Shown here: one piece after another, positions 58,408 to 64,000 of the stretch
Layout of the letters: every line of letters begins with the position of its first letter
How positions within the stretch are numbered: the stretch's first letter is position 1
Assembly (NCBI GenBank): GCA_037074705.1
Contig: CM073593.1
Span: 9,305,001-9,369,000, forward strand
Direction: 5' to 3'
From: Zhengitettix transpicula
Lineage: Eukaryota; Arthropoda; Insecta; Orthoptera; Tetrigidae
DNA length: 64,000 nucleotides
Program-made: the position numbers and the translations under genes
Notes under the pieces: model-generated
The model's input: only the letters and a program-made list of their open reading frames with translations
Told to the model about the DNA's origin: nothing
Database searches by the model: none

Positions 58408-59880
58408 CTAGCAGGGTGCCCGTCGTTGCCCGATATGTCATTTATCCATAACCCGCGATTTGACTCCAATCTAGGAAGCTTTTGCGTTATTTTTATGTAA
58501 CGCAACTCGACCCCTATCCCTAAATGGGTTCACCTCCCATTCAGAAGAGGGTTGAACTCATTGACTCTTAAATAGTTTCATTCGACGAAGATATCGCCGT
58601 TTGAGCATGTTCGAAAATTTCCACCCCCACTACTGTGGGTTAAACCACAAATAAAAATTCCATGCAAACATCGGCCGATTACATTGTTTGAAAATTTCTA
58701 CCCCCGCCAAGACCCCTCCCACCCCCATGCGTTACACAGTTTATCACAATGAAATTCATCGACATCCATAACTCCAGAATTGACTCGAATCTTTGTCTAT
58801 TCGCATTATTTTCATGTAACGCTTTACCAAACACCACCCCTCAGCGTGTTCCTCTACAATGTCGATAGGGGTTAAAAATATGCAAAGAAAATATCTACCG
58901 AAATATTATGAATTTAAATGATTCCCAAACATGTTTATTGGGCGCAAATATCGGCCGATCAACATATTTGAAAATTTCCAAACCCGTTCAGCGTTAAATT
59001 GCAAGTTGAATGTCACCATTAATCTCAGCTACATCCATAACCCCGGAATCGACTCCAATTTCGGTTTTTTGCGTTATTTTTATGTAATGCAACTCCACCC
59101 TACCCTTCATGGTTCTTAAAATATTAAAAAATATTGATTCTCATTGACCCCGCAAAATATTTATTCGATGAAAATATCGACAAGTTAACATTTTAGAACA
59201 TTTCGATACCCGCCCACCTCCGCGCGTTATCCAGGATGTCATAAATAAATTCAGTGACATCCATAACCCTGATTTGTCTCGAATCTCGGTTGTTTTAGCG
59301 TTATTTTAATGTTATACCACTCCACTCCCTTCCTTGAGGGTGCTCCCCTCCCAAACCTTAAACGGATTGAAATTATAAAGAAATTTTTAGAATCTAATTG
59401 ATTTCGTTATATATTTATTCGAAGCAAAAAATCGGACAGTTAACCGTTTTTGAAGATTTCTACCCACGCCCAAATACGCGCCGCCCCTACCTACCTCCTC
59501 CCCGTTGCTCAGGTTGTCATAAATAAACTCAGAGACATCCATAAACACGATTTTACTCGAATCTCGGTACTTTTTGCGTTATTTTCTTCTATCGCCAATC
59601 TGAAAGGAGTTGAAATTATACACAAACGTCATCCATAAAAACACTAACAAATCCAATGACACCGACAAATAATTACTCAACACAAATATCAACGGTTTTA
59701 TCTTGTTTCGTTTTTTTATTTACAACCCCTGATACCCTCGCTTCTAGGGTAGGTAGTTATGACTTAACCCCACAATTTTTCCAGATATTTAAGAATATGT
59801 TTACCCAGTTTTGTTGCAATTTATCCATGCGTTTAAATGTTTATAAATAATGTACAAACATATACTATTTTTTCTTACAC
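58408..59880 (+). repeat. Family T element with about five internal units
   Basis: The head is CTAGCAGGGTGCCCGTCG. Unit words occur near 58458, 58774, 59050, 59275 and 59553. The tail around 59790-59880 has ATGTTTACCCAGTTTTGTTG, CAATTTATCC and CAAACATATACTATTTTTTC. One unit (59300-59550) is almost the same as 56560-56815 in the previous element. Confidence 0.85.
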
Positions 59881-59882
59881 AG

Positions 59883-59970
59883 CCAGCTGAGTGCCTGGGT
59901 ATTTATTTATATTGCCCGGCAAATAAATTAATTCTGCAGTAATCTTTTGGTTGTCACATCTAAGAAAACT
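59883..59970 (+). repeat. Fragment of a family T subfamily 2 head
   Basis: CCAGCTGAGTGCCTGGGTAT, TTATTTATATTGCCCGGC and GTAATCTTTTGGTTG follow the tail of the previous element directly. It resembles 45206 and 1151. Confidence 0.45.
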
Positions 59971-60390
59971 AAATTTTCACAATTTGATTAAAGTATGTTT
60001 TTCCTCTTCAGTAAGCATTTATCAGCTTCATTAATTAGAACTGACTTACTTAAGCTCAAGAGTTGGTATACTTTAAATGGAATCAAATGGTAATTAAAAT
60101 TTTGAAAGGCATAAGACCACTTCTTCAGAATTTATTATTTATGGATTAATGATGACTATGCACCAATTTTTATCAGTATCTGTGACAGGTCTCTTTGTAA
60201 AAATATTATCTGACTTATAATCAAAATTTGATTTAAAAGACTCCACAAATATTAATTTAAATCAGATGAACTTTTGAGGTAGTGCAATAATTTAAATTCC
60301 ATATTTGGGAAGAATTAGTTAAATTTATATGTATAATATTTTTCCATTTATGAGCTACTATGTAATGTAGACAATTTTCAGCTGAAAAAG

Positions 60391-60392
<2 letters not shown>

Positions 60393-60421
<29 letters not shown>
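60393..60421. repeat. (AT)n microsatellite
   Basis: About 29 bases of uninterrupted AT repeat. Confidence 0.95.
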
Positions 60422-60424
<3 letters not shown>

Positions 60425-61132
60425 GGGAATTGTTTTAAATAATGTATATGAAAAACCTAAAGCCAAAAACCAGCTGTAAGCCCTACTGCTTAAAAATTAT
60501 GATAAATGTCCCTACCTAATATATATTTATTCAATAATATTAAACACTGTCAGCTACTTAGTGAATTTAACAATGAAACATAAACATACAATACATGTCA
60601 ATGCCAAGATATGGACAGCAACGATTCAAGAAGTATAATATATATGAAGTGTATTAAATTTTTGTACAAAAGTATATCTAATAAGCTTTCCCCTTTATTT
60701 AAAATATTGATTTTAAAATCTTAAAAAATAACTTAAAAATATTCCTAGTGAAGAATTTATTATTGAATACATGAATTTTTTTTAATGTGCCATTGATATG
60801 ACTACAGTATTTTGGAACAAAAAATACTTGCTCATTCAATTATATTATTATTTATTTTGTCTGTATTTCACTATCTTTGTTATCATCACTTGTTCATTCT
60901 TCATGATCATGAATTTGTGAGACTGAATGTATACAATTATATTTACAGTTTTAGTGTAAGTTGACTTGTCCTATATCCTGGAACATATATTCATATTCAT
61001 GATTCATCATTACTATTTACCAATTTTTTCTGTAACTGTGACAAAAATAGGTTTGATTGTAAATAATTATCTGTTATATATATCGCTCACCGTTGACCTA
61101 AATATTTATATTATCACAATTATTCCCTATTT

Positions 61133-61133
<1 letters not shown>

Positions 61134-61162
<29 letters not shown>
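61134..61162. repeat. (AT)n microsatellite
   Basis: About 29 bases of uninterrupted AT repeat. Confidence 0.95.
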
Positions 61163-61168
<6 letters not shown>

Positions 61169-62114
61169 TCATACTGAAAAGAAATGCTGTTAGTAGCTCA
61201 GAAATTGAAATATGTTCCCTTAATCTTTACAGATTTACATTAAAATATGTGAAATTATAATGATATACACACACAACAATTTTTTTTCACGAATATCACT
61301 TGAAATAATTCGTCAGTTTTTATGATTAATAGTTCAGAAATTGTACACTTAAAACGTTCGTATAAATTAGATGATTTATTATAACTCACAATTTAATCAG
61401 ACCAAATTCTGTTATCCTAACATGAAATTTTTGTTTAACATCAGAGATTACACGTTTTTTAAAAATATTTATACAAATTTAGAGAATACATTGCATACAC
61501 TACATTAATTGTATTTTTAATTCAATATAAATGTTCCTAGTTCCGTACATACTTTTGACTGACAGTGCATTAATTGGCCAACGGCAATAGTATTAAATTT
61601 TATTCGGCTTCCGTACGTTATTATGAATACTTTGATATTTATATACATATAACTCACCAATCGTAATTTATACGACTCTTATTATTTCCTGAAATATTAT
61701 ACAGGATTCAATAGTACTTTACGGCCAGCTCTATACAAAGAAATTTAATGAGTCTCACCAACTCACATATTTCGAATTTAACCCACAGAAAGTAAACAAA
61801 CTGTCACCAAATACGAAAAATAAATATGGCTACGAAATTTAATTTACATTTTCGGCAAGGAACGTAAAGTATTTCGTATTGTTTTTTATTATCATTCGAT
61901 GGAGTATTGCAGGATAAAATTTTATTTTTTATTCAATCAAAATATTTCTGTTTTACTTCATTACGAAAAAAGGAATTATAGCTTTATGACGTGTGTATGT
62001 CTCGTTTGTCTCACGCGCCAACGTATGATGTGACGTCACGGTCCCTTGGCGCTCAGTAATTTAATACTAAATTATAACATTAACTCATATGGGCAAATTC
62101 GTAAAAATATTATG

Positions 62115-62255
62115 CTAGGGGTTCTCGTGTTTTGAAGAATACGTGTACAAATTTTTGTTGCATTTTGTCCGCACGTTAATTTTTTTTATAGAAACTAACG
62201 TAAATACATACTTACATACAAATATACACGCTATTTTAATATATAGAAGACAGAA
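62115..62255 (+). repeat. Family T tail without head or units
   Basis: GTTTTGAAGAATACGTGTAC, AAATTTTTGTTGCATTTTGT, AAACTAACGTAAATACATAC and ATTTTAATATATAGAAGA match the tail of the copies ending at 58302 and 59880. A head is not present upstream. Confidence 0.7.
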
Positions 62256-63218
62256 GATGATAGATTCTTGAAACTTTTCTTTATTTCGTATACTCCACTA
62301 ATAATTGCGATATTTTGAAATAATGCTAAAATTTAAATGAAAATATGTCATAGGTAGAACGTAATTATAATGTAAAATTATTTATATGCCATCTAGAAAA
62401 TTCTCGGTAATATACGATAAAAATATCTTTAAAATAGTAAATACATTATTTGGCAGACATTTCTTCTGAGTTTGTTAACAAACAAGTTGAATCGAATATT
62501 TAAAATCTACGCTTATATTATTTTTATGATTTATCCTTTCAAGCATTTACAAAATATAATAATATTTAATTTATACTGTATCAGTTTGATATTTGCAAAT
62601 TTCTTTTATCTAATATAACTCTATTTATCAGTTCAATATTAGCACAAAATTAACTGGTACAATAGGAATACATGCCACATATGATTATTGGGTATATGAA
62701 ATTTAAATTAGTTTATAATTATTACTTAAATATGTGATTAGTTTGCAATACCATTGTTACATGTAGCCTATCTTTTAAACGTTATGAAAAACTCATTATC
62801 TACTTCTCATCACATGTTAATATCTTATTTATTGTTATACATTTAAGTAACTAGTGGCAACAAAAAAAATACTCTAGAGGATCTGCTAAAGAAAATAGCA
62901 ACGAAACACACACGCATTGAACTAGAAACAAGTGCAACGAAAAAATAAAACCTACATAATGGACTATCATTAGCAAAACATTTAAATTACTAGATATGCT
63001 ATTACTATAACAACATATTATAATCAAACTGTGAATTTAATATTTTCATTGATTTTGAATAGTGAGTAAATACCACATTTTGAAAGATTCAGAACATGTA
63101 TTTCAATAATTAGAGCAGCATTGAAACACTTATCTTGATAACCAAATTGTAACAGTAAAAAGTAATGAAACATTACGGAAATATAAATCAGTTACACGAT
63201 ATTTACGAATTCATTTAC
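62256..63218. other. Intron 2 of the LRRC28-like gene, rightmost part
   Basis: AT-rich DNA leading to the donor of exon 2. No further exon or repeat is supported. Confidence 0.5.
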
Positions 63219-63432
63219 CTTCGGGTAAGGTCTTCAAACGATTATTACATGCAGTAAGCTCTGTCAAATTTGTCATCTTGCAAATACTCTGAGGTAAATA
63301 AAAAAAATTGTTGTTCGATATATCTAATACTTCTAAACGCCGCAAGTTTTCTATTTCTCGAGGTAAAGACTGGAGATTATTTCCTTGTAAATATAAATTT
63401 GTTAAGCTCTTCAAAGATTCAATCCATTCAGG
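63219..63432 (-). CDS. LRRC28-like protein, coding exon 2 (LRR block)
   Basis: It opens after TTGTTTTTTCAACAG in phase 0 and carries three full repeats: LTNLYLQGNNLQSLP, LEVLDISNNNFFYLP and LTELTACNNRLKTLP. Each has the short LRR form L-x2-L-x-L-x2-N-x-L-x2-L-P typical of intracellular LRR proteins. The donor CCCGAAG|GTAAAT leaves one base of a codon, which exon 3 at 46764 completes. It is joined to exon 1 by a very short intron of 77 bases. Confidence 0.87.
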
Positions 63433-63509
63433 CTGTTGAAAAAACAAGTTAACAAAATATCGAATAATCTCAATAATTTAAATCTAGAATTTAAACGTAT
63501 CTGACTTAC

Positions 63510-63653
63510 CAGATAAAGTATACGATTTTCTTTCAAGTAAATTTCTTTCACGTTTTTACCCAATTGCAGCTCAGATGGTAATTCGGTGAAGTCTCTATAG
63601 TTCCAATGAAGTATGACCTTCTCTCGAATTTCACTGGATAACTCAGTTTCCAT
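63510..63653 (-). CDS. LRRC28-like protein, coding exon 1 (start and first LRR)
   Basis: The ATG at 63651-63653 begins a 48-codon exon that ends CTTTATCTG|GTAAGT, a perfect donor, in phase 0. The text contains HWNYRDFTELPSELQ and VKEIYLKENRILYL. The second is the first LRR, which continues into exon 2 (PEWIESLKSL). No signal peptide is seen. The NYR-x2-x2-P pattern ahead of the first repeat is the feature that most suggests LRRC28 among LRR families, from memory of that family. No upstream in-frame ATG was needed. Confidence 0.85.
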
Positions 63654-64000
63654 TATTTTTAAAGCAGTTACAAAAAAAACAAATTTAATACAACGCTAGC
63701 ACGGATATTTGGAAGAAATGTAGGTTAGCGTAATAAAAATAGAAATTTGGTAACTCCTGGTGGGACTATTTTAAGAATTCTCTACACAATATTCAAGAAA
63801 ATCGCGTAGGCTGCAAATAATATAGTAAAATTTTACTCTATGAATACTAATCTTATTGCGCAATAATTTTATTTTTAATTTCATTATTTAAATTTTACTG
63901 AAATAAATTAATCGTTTCATAGTTGTATAGAAAGTATGATTGAAAGTTTCACTGAATTTATTGCATCCTTTATATAAAAAAAATTATGGCTTGTTTGGAA
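63654..64000. other. Upstream region of the LRRC28-like gene
   Basis: AT-rich. The promoter should lie here or beyond the window. No TATA or initiator element can be called with confidence in such AT-rich DNA. Confidence 0.4.

Larger units (their letters stand above)
59971..62114. other. Intron 2 stretch, AT-rich, no gene recognised
   Basis: Only two AT microsatellites (annotated separately) stand out. Confidence 0.5.
44374..63653 (-). other. LRRC28: Gene span: LRRC28-like leucine-rich-repeat protein, 346 aa, four coding exons
   Basis: The exons are 63653-63510, 63432-63219, 46764-46536 and 44827-44374. All three introns are GT-AG. Phases match at every join (0, 1, 2) and the coding total of 1,041 bases is a whole number of codons with a single stop at the end. 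The order is a short N-terminal region with NYRDFTELPSEL, seven short intracellular-type LRRs of 23 residues, and a cysteine-rich tail. There is no signal peptide or membrane segment, so a cytosolic or nuclear protein is likely. Vertebrate LRRC28 has a matching NYR...FP-L start and a similar tail (recalled, not searched) and one more LRR. Molecular function is not established for the family. Introns are 77 bp, 16,454 bp and 1,708 bp; the long one contains the LTR cluster and two family T arrays. Confidence 0.8.

Noticed and set aside
46765..63218. A further LRR exon in intron 2
   Set aside because: I looked on the minus strand for the L-x2-L-x-L-x2-N pattern beside splice sites and found none. 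The direct exon 2-exon 3 join already gives exact spacing.

Overview
The window is eukaryotic nuclear DNA, most likely from an insect. It is AT-rich and gene-poor. Coding exons are short and bounded by GT-AG splice sites, and the transposon types present (mariner, jockey-like, Ty3/gypsy-like LTRs, tRNA-like SINE pieces) are those common in insect genomes. I cannot fix the order or species from sequence alone. Nothing suggests a prokaryote: there are no operons, dense ORFs or CRISPR. Most of the short ORFs are chance openings.

Two host genes can be assembled exon by exon, both on the minus strand. The first (27814-30615) encodes a small secreted leucine-rich-repeat (LRR) protein. It has one coding exon with a signal peptide and LRRs, a 2.1 kb intron, and a second exon with the last repeats and a complete four-cysteine C-terminal cap (226 aa). 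The second (44374-63653) is an LRRC28-like gene of four coding exons. They join in frame at GT-AG sites with matching phases to give 346 aa: LRRs followed by a cysteine-rich tail. Its second intron is about 16.4 kb and holds most of the mobile DNA of the right half of the window.

The rest is mainly repeats. From left to right: an LTR end (1-71); an old divergent repeat (1151-1875); a short dispersed repeat (6470-6660 and 13985-14170); a SINE-like piece; a degenerate jockey-like retrotransposon on the minus strand (about 9165-12260); an inverted-repeat-bounded element (14813-15790); an LTR of about 1 kb (19134-20243); a 4 kb array of about 290-bp units (21525-25475); a mariner with intact ends but a broken transposase (26380-27667); a dispersed repeat of about 500 bp in five or more copies (30957-40255); a Ty3/gypsy pol remnant (about 36975-37620); a probable Penelope-like endonuclease tail (41480-41713); and more arrays (38516-39632, 55878-58303, 58408-59880). 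A cluster of five ~1 kb LTRs lies at 50032-55659.

The least ordinary signals are these. (i) The LTRs share terminal sequence, a conserved internal box and AT-repeat targets, and several carry extra tandem copies of a 'primer-binding-site plus LTR-end' module. (ii) Two of these LTRs face each other across 112 bp with a primer-binding site beside each. (iii) A repeat family has a fixed head and tail but a number of internal units that varies from 1 to about 12. (iv) A small inverted-repeat element inside the 16 kb LRRC28 intron carries a TTTCAG|GTAAGT motif in the sense direction, the form of a recursive splice site. Names such as 'family T' and 'family G' are labels made for this annotation.
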